DNA of 36,523 nt from Gammaproteobacteria bacterium (GTDB lineage: Bacteria; Pseudomonadota; Gammaproteobacteria; SZUA-152): assembly GCA_022627515.1 (NCBI GenBank), contig JAKEGK010000108.1, forward strand, positions 1 to 36,523, read 5' to 3'. The notes below the pieces were generated by a model. It was not told where the DNA came from. It made no database searches and saw only the letters and a list, made by a program, of their open reading frames with translations. The translations under genes and the position numbers were made by a program. Positions 26,499 through 33,916 of this stretch are shown piece after piece (position 1 is the first letter of the stretch; the number at the start of each line of letters is the position of its first letter).

Positions 26499-27857
26499 AT
26501 GTTTGAAAATCTCACAGATCGGCTATCGCAAACCATAAAACAGATTCGCGGTCAGGCGCGGCTCACCGAAGACAATATTCAGGATACCTTGCGCGAAGTG
26601 CGCAAGGCCTTGCTGGAAGCGGATGTGGCTTTGCCGGTAGTGCGAGCGTTTGTTGACAAGGTCAAAGAGCGCGCCCTGGGCGAAGATGTTATCAAAAGCC
26701 TCACTCCAGGTCAGGCATTAATCAAGATAGTCCAGGCGGAACTGGTGCAATTGATGGGCGAGGCCAACGAAGAACTGGCGTTGAACGTGCGCCCGCCGGC
26801 CGTGGTGCTGATGGCCGGATTGCAGGGATCCGGCAAGACCACGACCGTGGCCAAACTGTCGCGCTGGCTGATCGAGAAAAAGAAAAAATCCGTTATGGTA
26901 GTGAGCGCGGATGTATATCGTCCCGCTGCAATTGATCAGTTAAAGACTCTGGCCCAGCAAGTGGGAGCCAATTTCTTTCCCAGTGATCCCAGCCAGGATC
27001 CCGTCGCAATCGCCAATAATGCCATCGATGCGGCACGCAAGCAGGCGCAGGACGTGCTCATTATCGACACCGCAGGCCGCCTGCATATCGACACAGAAAT
27101 GATGGTTGAAATCAAGCGTCTGCATGGCGCCGTGAATCCCGCGGAAACACTATTTGTCGTTGACAGCATGACTGGTCAGGATGCCGCCAACACCGCGAAA
27201 GTCTTTAATGATGCGCTGCCGCTCACAGGTGTGATTCTCACCAAGACCGACGGTGACGCGCGTGGCGGCGCGGCTCTATCCATACGCCACATCACCGGCA
27301 AGCCCATCAAGTTCTTAGGGGTAGGTGAAAAAACCACCGCATTGGAGCCTTTTCATCCCGACCGCATGGCTTCGCGAATTCTCGGCATGGGCGATGTGCT
27401 AAGCCTCATCGAAGAAATGGAGCAAAAGGTTGATCGCGGTGAAGCTGAACGCCTCGCGAAAAAGGTATCCAAAGGAAAAGGATTTGATCTGGAAGATTTT
27501 CGTTCCCAATTGCAGCAAATGCAGAAAATAGGCGGAATCGCCAGCCTGGTGGAAAAAATGCCCGGCATGTCAGGTATGACCCAGGCGGTCAAAAACCAGA
27601 TGGATGACAAACAATTCAAGCGCCTGGAGGCCATGATTAACTCCATGACCCCGCGCGAACGGCGTTTCCCCAAGGTTATTAACGGATCCCGTAAAAAGCG
27701 CATTGCGACGGGTTCCGGCACCCAGGTGCAGGATGTCAATCGTCTTTTAAAGCAATTTGACCAGATGCAGAAAATGATGAAAAAGTTTTCCAAAGGCGGC
27801 ATGAAGAAAATGATGCGCGCCATGAAAGGCCGGATGCCTCCGGGGGCGCCGTTTTAA
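26499..27857 (+). CDS. ffh: Signal recognition particle protein Ffh
   Basis: The 452-residue GTPase binds 4.5S RNA and signal sequences of nascent membrane proteins. It shows the N domain (MFENLTDRLSQTIKQIRG), the G domain with GLQGSGKTT (107-115), DTAGRL and TKTDGDARGG, and a methionine-rich M domain from about 320 ending MMRAMKGRMPPG. The 4.5S RNA contact region is visible as GSGTQVQDVNRLLKQF. The ATG at 26499 is the standard start; upstream in-frame codons are not conserved. It precedes the rpsP operon but has its own promoter. Confidence 0.98.
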   Translation: MFENLTDRLSQTIKQIRGQARLTEDNIQDTLREVRKALLEADVALPVVRAFVDKVKERALGEDVIKSLTPGQALIKIVQAELVQLMGEANEELALNVRPPAVVLMAGLQGSGKTTTVAKLSRWLIEKKKKSVMVVSADVYRPAAIDQLKTLAQQVGANFFPSDPSQDPVAIANNAIDAARKQAQDVLIIDTAGRLHIDTEMMVEIKRLHGAVNPAETLFVVDSMTGQDAANTAKVFNDALPLTGVILTKTDGDARGGAALSIRHITGKPIKFLGVGEKTTALEPFHPDRMASRILGMGDVLSLIEEMEQKVDRGEAERLAKKVSKGKGFDLEDFRSQLQQMQKIGGIASLVEKMPGMSGMTQAVKNQMDDKQFKRLEAMINSMTPRERRFPKVINGSRKKRIATGSGTQVQDVNRLLKQFDQMQKMMKKFSKGGMKKMMRAMKGRMPPGAPF

Positions 27858-27975
27858 AGGGAAATTTTCTTAATTTTCTTGGGCTTGGATACCAATTGAC
27901 GATTTCTGGCCGCGTATCGCGTATATTAAGGTTATCCATTGCGTGCAAACCATGTCCAAGTTGTCCAGATAACTG

Positions 27976-28004
27976 TTTCAATTTTCGGTAAATTTACATA
28001 CAAT
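27976..28004 (+). promoter_or_regulatory. Promoter of the rpsP-rimM-trmD-rplS operon
   Basis: TTTCAA (27976-27981) and TACAAT (27999-28004) are separated by 17 bases, 79 bases before the rpsP ATG. This fits a sigma-70 promoter serving the ribosomal operon. Confidence 0.6.
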
Positions 28005-28083
28005 ACGCGCTCTTTTAGGTTTGGCCGCCGTTTATGGACCGGCAAACCGCTTAACAAAGAATTTTTCGGAGATTTTTTTACCA

Positions 28084-28323
28084 ATGGTTACAATTCGTTT
28101 ATCGCGCAGTGGCGCCAAAAAACGTCCTTTTTACAACATTGTTGTTCAAGACAGCCGTAAATCGCGTGACGGCCGATTCATTGAGCGTATTGGGTTCTAT
28201 AATCCATCCGCTGTTGAGCATGAAGAAGGATTACGTATCGATCAGGAACGCATTGATTACTGGGTTGGGCAGGGTGCGCAGGTTTCCGATCGCGTTGCCA
28301 GCATTATCAAAAACCAAAAGTAA
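28084..28323 (+). CDS. rpsP: 30S ribosomal protein S16
   Basis: The 79-residue protein is a full-length S16 (E. coli 82), with [20 protein letters not shown] and [13 protein letters not shown]. It binds 16S rRNA early in small-subunit assembly. The ATG at 28084 is chosen because S16 begins MVTIRL; a longer frame from 28021 is not conserved. It leads the operon rpsP-rimM-trmD-rplS and is followed by a strong hairpin before rimM. Confidence 0.98.
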   Translation: MVTIRLSRSGAKKRPFYNIVVQDSRKSRDGRFIERIGFYNPSAVEHEEGLRIDQERIDYWVGQGAQVSDRVASIIKNQK

Positions 28324-28355
28324 TATCCCACCCTCTATAAATTCCTGATGTGGAT

Positions 28356-28379
28356 CGTTGCCCATCGAATTGGGCAACG
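28356..28379 (+). promoter_or_regulatory. Hairpin between rpsP and rimM
   Basis: A perfect nine-base stem CGTTGCCCA (28356-28364) / TGGGCAACG (28371-28379) with loop TCGAAT lies in the 73-base gap, 17 bases before the rimM ATG. No T-run follows, so it is not a simple terminator. It could lower rimM translation or stabilise the rpsP message. Confidence 0.6.
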
Positions 28380-28396
28380 GCATCCATGAACCTGAA

Positions 28397-28918
28397 ATGG
28401 ATGATCGCACCCACCAATTTGTAGTTGTCGGCAAAGTCAGCTGCGCTTTTGGCGTGAAAGGCTGGCTTAAAATTCACTCGTATACCGACCCGGCGGATAA
28501 TATTCTGCAATTCGAACCCTGGTATCTTCAGGTCCGGCAACAAAACCAATCCTGGAAAATTGTGAAAGTGCTTGATGGCCGGGCGCACGGAAAACAGGTG
28601 GTGGTTCAGCTGGAAGGTATCAATGACCGCAATCAGGCGGAATTACTGCGTGGTCTGGATATCGCTATCAAGCGCGAACAATTGCCGGAGGCGCAAGACA
28701 ACGAATTCTATTGGATTGACCTGGAAGGCCTTAGGGTGATTAACCGTGACGGCATTTTTCTGGGCGTGGTGGAATCGATCATGGAAACCGGCGCCAATGA
28801 CGTTTTGGTCGTGCAGGGTGATAAGGAAAGGCTCATACCCTGCGTGATGGATGAATTTGTAATGGACATTAATCTGGAAACCGGCACCCTGACGGTGGAT
28901 TGGGACCCGGATTTCTAG
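28397..28918 (+). CDS. rimM: Ribosome maturation factor RimM
   Basis: The 173-residue protein helps assemble the head of the 30S subunit by working with S19. It has the N-terminal RimM domain (FVVVGKVSCAFGVKGWLKI), a middle ELLRGLDIAI segment and the C-terminal PRC barrel with EFYWIDLEGL and LIPCVMDEFV. The ATG at 28397 gives a length close to the family (E. coli 182); a TTG at 28358 is in frame but lies inside the hairpin arm. The ribosome-binding site is poor, in keeping with low output from this gene in the operon. Confidence 0.96.
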   Translation: MDDRTHQFVVVGKVSCAFGVKGWLKIHSYTDPADNILQFEPWYLQVRQQNQSWKIVKVLDGRAHGKQVVVQLEGINDRNQAELLRGLDIAIKREQLPEAQDNEFYWIDLEGLRVINRDGIFLGVVESIMETGANDVLVVQGDKERLIPCVMDEFVMDINLETGTLTVDWDPDF

Positions 28919-28930
28919 GGTTGAACTCAC

Positions 28931-29689
28931 GTGCCGCGCATTGATGTCATCACATTGTTTCCTGAAATGTTTGCTGCGGTTACGCAGTATGGCATTACAC
29001 GGCGCGCGATTGAAAGACAATTAATTGATGTGGAGCTGTGGAATCCGCGCGACTATACCATGGATAACCACCGCACGGTGGATGACCGGCCCTATGGCGG
29101 CGGGCCGGGTATGGTCATGATGGTTGAGCCGCTGAAAAAAGCTGTTAGTGACGCCCGGCGTGCGGCGCAGCAGGCAGCCGGCGCCAAAGTTAAAATTATT
29201 TATCTGTCGCCACAGGGAATACCGCTTAATCAGCAGATGTTACGGGAATCAGCGGCCCTGCCGGGATTGATACTTCTTGCCGGCCGCTATGAGGGAATCG
29301 ATGAGCGCCTCATCGAATCTGAAATCGATGAGGAATGGTCGATCGGCGATTACGTGTTGAGCGGCGGGGAGTTGGCCGCCATGGTGATTATCGATGGTAT
29401 TACGCGGCTGTTGCCCGGAGCCTTGGGGCATGATGACTCTGCCGGTCAGGATTCTTTCTTCAACGGTTTGCTCGATTACCCGCACTATACACGTCCCGAG
29501 AGTGTGGATGGCCGGACGGTACCCGGGATCTTGCTAAGCGGTGACCACCGCGCTATCGAACGCTGGCGTCTGAAACAGGCCCTGGGCCGTACCTGGCAGC
29601 GCCGTCCGGAATTGCTGGCCAGGCTGCAACTCAATGATTTACAAAACGAATTGTTGGAAGAATTTATTAGGGAGCAGCAAAAAACATAG
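28931..29689 (+). CDS. trmD: tRNA (guanine-N1-)-methyltransferase
   Basis: The 252-residue SPOUT-class enzyme methylates G37 of tRNAs to prevent frameshifting. The knot and AdoMet-binding segments are present: [13 protein letters not shown] and [14 protein letters not shown], plus [13 protein letters not shown] and the substrate loop [16 protein letters not shown]. It starts at GTG 28931, 12 bases after rimM, with AGGG about ten bases upstream. Confidence 0.98.
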   Translation: MPRIDVITLFPEMFAAVTQYGITRRAIERQLIDVELWNPRDYTMDNHRTVDDRPYGGGPGMVMMVEPLKKAVSDARRAAQQAAGAKVKIIYLSPQGIPLNQQMLRESAALPGLILLAGRYEGIDERLIESEIDEEWSIGDYVLSGGELAAMVIIDGITRLLPGALGHDDSAGQDSFFNGLLDYPHYTRPESVDGRTVPGILLSGDHRAIERWRLKQALGRTWQRRPELLARLQLNDLQNELLEEFIREQQKT

Positions 29690-29764
29690 CAATTTCGAAA
29701 AACAGAGCTATGTTTAACTTCCGGATCACGTAATCGCATAAATTGAGCAAATTTGAGATGTTAT

Positions 29765-29786
29765 CCAGACAATTGTCCGGTATAAT
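29765..29786 (+). promoter_or_regulatory. Possible internal promoter of rplS with overlapping palindrome
   Basis: TATAAT at 29781-29786 lies 27 bases before the rplS ATG. Directly upstream is the palindrome GACAATTGTC (29768-29777), extended to CC...GG with one mismatch. No good -35 is present at normal spacing, so activation or a weak promoter is possible. Confidence 0.4.
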
Positions 29787-29813
29787 GCGCCGCACTGAGA
29801 AATGGAGCAGGTC

Positions 29814-30155
29814 ATGAGCAATATAATTCAACAACTTGAAGCTGAACAAATGAAAAAGGTTCCCGATTTCAGTCCCGGGGACACTGTCGTGGTCAATGTG
29901 AAGGTAGTAGAAGGCAATCGTGAGCGTACCCAGGCGTTTGAAGGTATCGTCATTGCCAAACGCAATCGTGGCATCAATTCCTCGTTTACCGTGCGGAAGG
30001 TGTCGCATGGTGAAGGTGTTGAGCGTGTGTTCCAAACGCACAGCCCAGGCATCCAGTCAGTCAAGGTAAAACGACGCGGTGATGTGCGCCGCGCCAAACT
30101 TTACTTCTTGCGCGATCTGCAGGGCAAGGCAGCGCGTATCAAGGAAAAGCTGTAA
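29814..30155 (+). CDS. rplS: 50S ribosomal protein L19
   Basis: The 113-residue protein is a full L19 (E. coli 115) located at the subunit interface. Signatures are [35 protein letters not shown] split over about 20 residues, and [18 protein letters not shown]. The ATG at 29814 has GGAGCAGG upstream; a start four codons earlier is not conserved. It ends the trmD operon. Confidence 0.98.
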   Translation: MSNIIQQLEAEQMKKVPDFSPGDTVVVNVKVVEGNRERTQAFEGIVIAKRNRGINSSFTVRKVSHGEGVERVFQTHSPGIQSVKVKRRGDVRRAKLYFLRDLQGKAARIKEKL

Positions 30156-30166
30156 TTTCGCAGCAC

Positions 30167-30183
30167 GCCGGATAATCTTCGGC
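30167..30183 (+). terminator. Weak hairpin after rplS
   Basis: GCCGGA-TAATC-TTCGGC forms a six-pair stem with one G-U pair, 11 bases after the rplS stop. The following sequence is AT-rich but has no clean T-run. Confidence 0.35.
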
Positions 30184-30227
30184 ATTTATCATTTATATTC
30201 ATTTAATATTTGTCACATGTAAGTAAC

Positions 30228-30265
30228 GGGTGTTTGGTACAATACCAGGCACCCGCGTGCGTTTT
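30228..30265 (+). terminator. Long-stem hairpin between rplS and ogt
   Basis: GGGTGTTTGGTA (30228-30239) pairs over 12 positions with TACCAGGCACCC (30243-30254), using two G-U pairs and a CAA loop. A five-T run occurs at 30261-30265, six bases past the stem. It is either the operon terminator or a leader structure for ogt. Confidence 0.45.
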
Positions 30266-30329
30266 TGGAAAATTATTTACCGGGTAGTTCGCGTACTCCT
30301 GAAGGACAACCGCAGATTGGAGATAGGAT

Positions 30330-30824
30330 ATGCCGGCCATGGATTGTCACGATTATGATGCCATCATGCAAACGCCATTTCCCGGCCACACCAGTCATTT
30401 GGCGATTCATGTGCAGGGGGACAGGCTGCAGGAACTTTCGTTTGTTAATGTAACAAACCGGCCAAAAGCGCCGGCAAATCCTGCCGCCAGGAAAGTCGTT
30501 GAGCAACTCAACGCGTATTTTGAAGATCCCGCTTACCAATTTTCAATACCGCTCGCGCCTCAGGGAACGGACTATCAGAAACGCATCTGGAATATGATGC
30601 GCCGTTGCCCGATGGGAAAAGTCTGGTCTTACGGAGATCTGGCGGAAATGGTGCGAAGCGGCGCGCGCGCCGTTGGCAACGCGTGCCGCCGCAATCCTTT
30701 ACCCATCGTTGTACCGTGTCACCGGATTGTGTCGGCAAACGGGCTGGGAGGATACGCAGGTCAAACCAACGGCGACAATCTCGCAATTAAGCAGTGGTTA
30801 CTGCGGCATGAATCGGCCATCTAA
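30330..30824 (+). CDS. ogt: Methylated-DNA--protein-cysteine methyltransferase
   Basis: The 164-residue protein removes alkyl groups from O6-guanine by transfer to its own Cys. The active site PCHRI (C130) is preceded by PMGKVWSYGDLA and RAVGNACRRNPLPIVV and followed by GLGGYAG. The N-terminal part is short and unlike Ada, so the Ogt-type name is used. ATG 30330 has GGAG about ten bases upstream. It is 16 bases before xerD and may share its transcript. Confidence 0.93.
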   Translation: MPAMDCHDYDAIMQTPFPGHTSHLAIHVQGDRLQELSFVNVTNRPKAPANPAARKVVEQLNAYFEDPAYQFSIPLAPQGTDYQKRIWNMMRRCPMGKVWSYGDLAEMVRSGARAVGNACRRNPLPIVVPCHRIVSANGLGGYAGQTNGDNLAIKQWLLRHESAI

Positions 30825-30840
30825 GCAAAAAGACTCTTCC

Positions 30841-31740
30841 ATGCATCCCGCCAGTGAGCGACAACTGGAAACCTTTATTGATACCATCTGGATGGAGCGG
30901 GGGCTTAGCGAAAATACCCTGAATGCCTATCGTACCGATCTTAACGGCCTGGCCAAATGGTTATACACGCAATGCCAGCGGGACCTGCTGCATGCATCCC
31001 GCAGCCAGATTCTGGATTACCTCTCGCTGCGTGTTAACGGAGGCGCCAAGTCGAGATCCACCGCCCGCCTGTTATCCAGCGTTAAACGTTTCTATCAATA
31101 TTGTGTGCGGGAGCAGATGCTCAAGGTTGATCCTAGCGACCGCATTGACGCGCCAAAACTGGGTCGCCCCCTGCCCAAATATTTATCGGAAGCGGAAGTC
31201 GAGGCGCTGTTGCTTGCTCCCGACCTAAACCATCCCCTGGGGATACGTGACCGCACCATGCTGGAATTGCTCTATGCTACCGGCTTGCGTGTGTCAGAAC
31301 TGGTTACGCTCCGGTTAGAGCAAATCAATCTGCGACAGGGTGTGGTTCGCGTGCAGGGAAAGGGCGGCAAGGAACGGCTGGTGCCATTAGGTGAAGAGGC
31401 GTTATCCTGGCTGGATAATTACCTTAAAGACGCGCGCCATCAAATCACGCCGCCCGCCGCCAGCGATTATGTGTTTACCACGCGGCGCCAGTCGGCCATG
31501 ACACGCCAGGCATTCTGGTATTTAATCAAACGTTACGCGGGCAAGGTCGGTATCAAAAAGCATTTGACACCCCATACCTTGCGGCATTGTTTTGCGACCC
31601 ATTTGCTTAACCATGGCGCGGATTTGCGCGTTGTGCAAATGCTCCTGGGGCATAGTGATTTATCGACTACACAGATTTATACTCACGTGGCGCGGGAGCG
31701 ATTGCGCAGCCTGCACGCGGAGCATCATCCGCGGGGCTGA
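30841..31740 (+). CDS. xerD: Site-specific tyrosine recombinase XerD
   Basis: The 299-residue recombinase works with XerC at dif to resolve chromosome dimers. The core-binding domain (about 8-95, GLSENTLNAYRTDL) is followed by the catalytic domain with Arg (YATGLRVSEL), Lys (GKGGKERLVPLG), HxxR (HTLRH), His (LGHSDLS) and the nucleophile Tyr (TQIYTHVARE). The end LHAEHHPRG is typical of XerD. ATG 30841 makes the length equal to E. coli XerD (298); ATG 30808, inside the ogt end, is an alternative. Confidence 0.97.
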   Translation: MHPASERQLETFIDTIWMERGLSENTLNAYRTDLNGLAKWLYTQCQRDLLHASRSQILDYLSLRVNGGAKSRSTARLLSSVKRFYQYCVREQMLKVDPSDRIDAPKLGRPLPKYLSEAEVEALLLAPDLNHPLGIRDRTMLELLYATGLRVSELVTLRLEQINLRQGVVRVQGKGGKERLVPLGEEALSWLDNYLKDARHQITPPAASDYVFTTRRQSAMTRQAFWYLIKRYAGKVGIKKHLTPHTLRHCFATHLLNHGADLRVVQMLLGHSDLSTTQIYTHVARERLRSLHAEHHPRG

Positions 31741-31808
31741 TTGTTTTGCCCGTGAAAGCGAACCATATAAGCAGCCAGCAGGTGTGAAGCCAGGAAAGGA
31801 AAAACAAT

Positions 31809-32291
31809 ATGCCGTCCTTTGATGTGGTGTCGGAAATCAACATGCATGAACTGACCAATGCCGTGGATCAGGCAAACCGTGAAGTGGGTACCCGGTTTGA
31901 TTTCCGCGGCACCAATTCGAGAATTGAGCAGGCGCAGGCTGAAATTACCATTATCAGCGAAAGTGATTTCCAGGTGCAGCAGATCCGGGATATTTTGCGC
32001 AATAAAATGGTCAAACGCGGCATAGATATTGGATGCCTGGAAGTACAGGAACCTTACCCCAGCGGCAAGGAAGTGCGCCAGAAGGTGATTGCCAGACAGG
32101 GTATCGACAAGGAACTGGCAAAAAAAATCGTTAAATTGGTGAAAGACTCCAAAATAAAGGTTCAGGCGGCAATTCAGGGTGAACAGGTCCGGGTAACTGG
32201 AAAAAACCGCGATGATTTACAGCAGGTCATCGCATTGCTGAAAGAGTCAAAACTGGAAATGCCGTTGCAATATGCCAATTTCAGAGACTAG
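31809..32291 (+). CDS. yajQ: YajQ family nucleotide-binding protein
   Basis: The 160-residue protein matches YajQ along its length: [28 protein letters not shown], the [20 protein letters not shown] region split over about 20 residues, and the natural end YANFRD. A Xanthomonas member binds cyclic-di-GMP and acts with a transcription factor; whether this one does is unknown. AGGAAAGG lies about ten bases before the ATG. The TAG stop at 32289-32291 is inside the left terminal repeat of a 230-bp foldback element. Confidence 0.95.
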   Translation: MPSFDVVSEINMHELTNAVDQANREVGTRFDFRGTNSRIEQAQAEITIISESDFQVQQIRDILRNKMVKRGIDIGCLEVQEPYPSGKEVRQKVIARQGIDKELAKKIVKLVKDSKIKVQAAIQGEQVRVTGKNRDDLQQVIALLKESKLEMPLQYANFRD

Positions 32292-32513
32292 TTCTACTTT
32301 GTTACTTTAATTTATGTTAATTAAAAATCCCGAACGGGAAGCGGAGGCGTCTGGCAAGACCGTTGGCGGCAGGGATGCCGCCATCGAGCATTCTCTTGAA
32401 AACAAGAATGGACGTATTTACGGCGTGTCTTGCCAGACGCCTCCGCTTCCCGTACTGTGCACGCGGCTATTTAATGTAACGGCCATTTAATGTAACAAAG
32501 TAGAACTAGTCTC
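32284..32513. mobile_element. 230-bp nested inverted-repeat (MITE-like foldback) element
   Basis: The ends are perfect 22-bp inverted repeats: 32284-32305 (starts GAGACTAGTTCTAC) and 32492-32513 (ends GTAGAACTAGTCTC). Inside is a second perfect inverted repeat of 27 bp: 32334-32360 (starts ACGGGAAGCGGAGG) and 32427-32453 (ends CCTCCGCTTCCCGT). The centre adds TGGCGGCA-GGGA-TGCCGCCA and an imperfect CATTC/GAATG hairpin. A single strand would fold into a multi-branched structure. There is no open frame. CTAG occurs inside each end, as expected if a four-base CTAG target had been duplicated by an IS5-like transposase. Its left end supplies the yajQ stop codon. A structured RNA or transcription end is an alternative role. 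Confidence 0.7.
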
Positions 32514-32579
32514 ATCGAAATTATTTAACACAAATCCGGCTGCACAATTGTATTTATTGGAAGCCATTGAGAGGTTGTT

Positions 32580-33335
32580 ATGAAAAAGTTTTTCTTCGTT
32601 GTAACGGTTGCGTTATTTTCCCACTTGGCCGTTGCGGCGGACACTGAGGTTGAACAGGTCTCTAAAACGCTTCAGGAACTGATGCCGGCTGCAAAACCGG
32701 ACAGCATCAAACCTGCTCCGATACCCGGCTTATATGAAGCGGTATACGGTTCCCAGGTGATATACATGACCAAGGACGGACGTTTCATGATCGAAGGTGA
32801 TGTCTATGATGTGCAAAAACGGACAAATCTAACGGAAGCGGTACGCACGTCGGGCCGGGCAAAAGCGCTGGCATCTCTGGATAAGGAGCAGTTGATAGTG
32901 TTCCGCCCCAAGGACAAGGAAACAAAATTTGTAATCACGGCCTTCACGGATATCGATTGCGGATATTGCCGCAAACTTCATTCCGAAATAAAACAATATA
33001 ACGACCTCGGCATCGAAGTGCGCTACGCGGCTTTTCCCCGTTCCGGATTGCAGACACCATCCTATTTCAAGGCGGTCTCGGTCTGGTGCGCCAAGGACCG
33101 TAATAATGCGATGACGGTTGCCAAAGGCGGTGCAAAACTCGAAGAGCTGCAAAAACTTGCCCAGGTGGAAAATAACAAATCCTGCAAGGATGCCATCGCC
33201 AATCAACTGAATACCGCGCGGGAAGTGGGTGTAACAGGAACGCCCTCGCTTTTCACCGAAAGCGGTCAAATCATTCCCGGTTACGTTCCAGCGGAACGAT
33301 TGATAAAAATGCTGACTGACGCCAACCAGAGCTAG
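32580..33335 (+). CDS. dsbC: Periplasmic thiol:disulfide isomerase DsbC
   Basis: The 251-residue precursor has a signal peptide (MKKFFFVVTVALFSHLAVAA, cleavage near 20). The mature part has an N-terminal dimerisation domain (about 21-85, IPGLYEAVYGSQVIYMTKDG) and a thioredoxin-like domain with the redox site C127-GY-C130 and the cis-Pro loop TGTPSLF. It corrects wrong disulfides in periplasmic proteins. An extra Cys pair in VWCAKDR and NNKSCKD matches the structural disulfide of DsbC. GAGAGG precedes the ATG. The xerD-dsbC order is conserved, here with yajQ and the foldback element inserted between. Confidence 0.95.
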   Translation: MKKFFFVVTVALFSHLAVAADTEVEQVSKTLQELMPAAKPDSIKPAPIPGLYEAVYGSQVIYMTKDGRFMIEGDVYDVQKRTNLTEAVRTSGRAKALASLDKEQLIVFRPKDKETKFVITAFTDIDCGYCRKLHSEIKQYNDLGIEVRYAAFPRSGLQTPSYFKAVSVWCAKDRNNAMTVAKGGAKLEELQKLAQVENNKSCKDAIANQLNTAREVGVTGTPSLFTESGQIIPGYVPAERLIKMLTDANQS

Positions 33336-33477
33336 CTGATTTCACGCCAAATCAATTGCTTGAAGAGCAATACAAAATCCTTATTGGCAACTTCGCCGGA
33401 TTTTACTACGCTAGTTTCAGGCGCAATAAACAGTCTGTGGTTTTTAGACGTTAATGCAAGGTTGAAGAGACATAGCA

Positions 33478-33735
33478 ATGGCCAGAGTCAAAGTATATAG
33501 CACCGGCACCTGCCCTATTTGTGACAAGGCAAAAAATCTGCTGACCAAATGGCATATACCCTACGAAGAATTCCGTATTGATCAGGATAGAAACGCGCTC
33601 AAGGAAATGCTGACAGTTTCCAATGGCGCCAGAACCGTACCGCAAATCACCATTGACGGTAAATGGGTGGGTGGTTTCAGTGAGCTTACGGAATTACATA
33701 TGGATGGTGAGCTGGACGAACTTGAGGAACGCTAG
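33478..33735 (+). CDS. Glutaredoxin
   Basis: The 85-residue protein is a dithiol glutaredoxin with active site C12-PI-C15 in place of the common CPYC, the cis-Pro motif TVPQITID and the glutathione-binding GGFSELTEL. The size and order fit GrxC-type proteins. It reduces disulfides in the cytoplasm with glutathione; there is no signal peptide, so it does not act with DsbC in the same compartment. It lies 142 bases after dsbC. Confidence 0.93.
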   Translation: MARVKVYSTGTCPICDKAKNLLTKWHIPYEEFRIDQDRNALKEMLTVSNGARTVPQITIDGKWVGGFSELTELHMDGELDELEER

Positions 33736-33916
33736 TGCTCCACTATTGTTAAACTGCAGCAAGGCGCCGGCTAGACTGAAATAAAAAAACTATCCATACC
33801 ATAAATGACTAAACGCCTTTTACATCATGCCGGCAAACGCGCGCATGATTGCGCGACATGGAACGTAGTCTGGAACAACCGTTGAAAATTAAGAAACACA
33901 GACTTGGTCAGAATTC

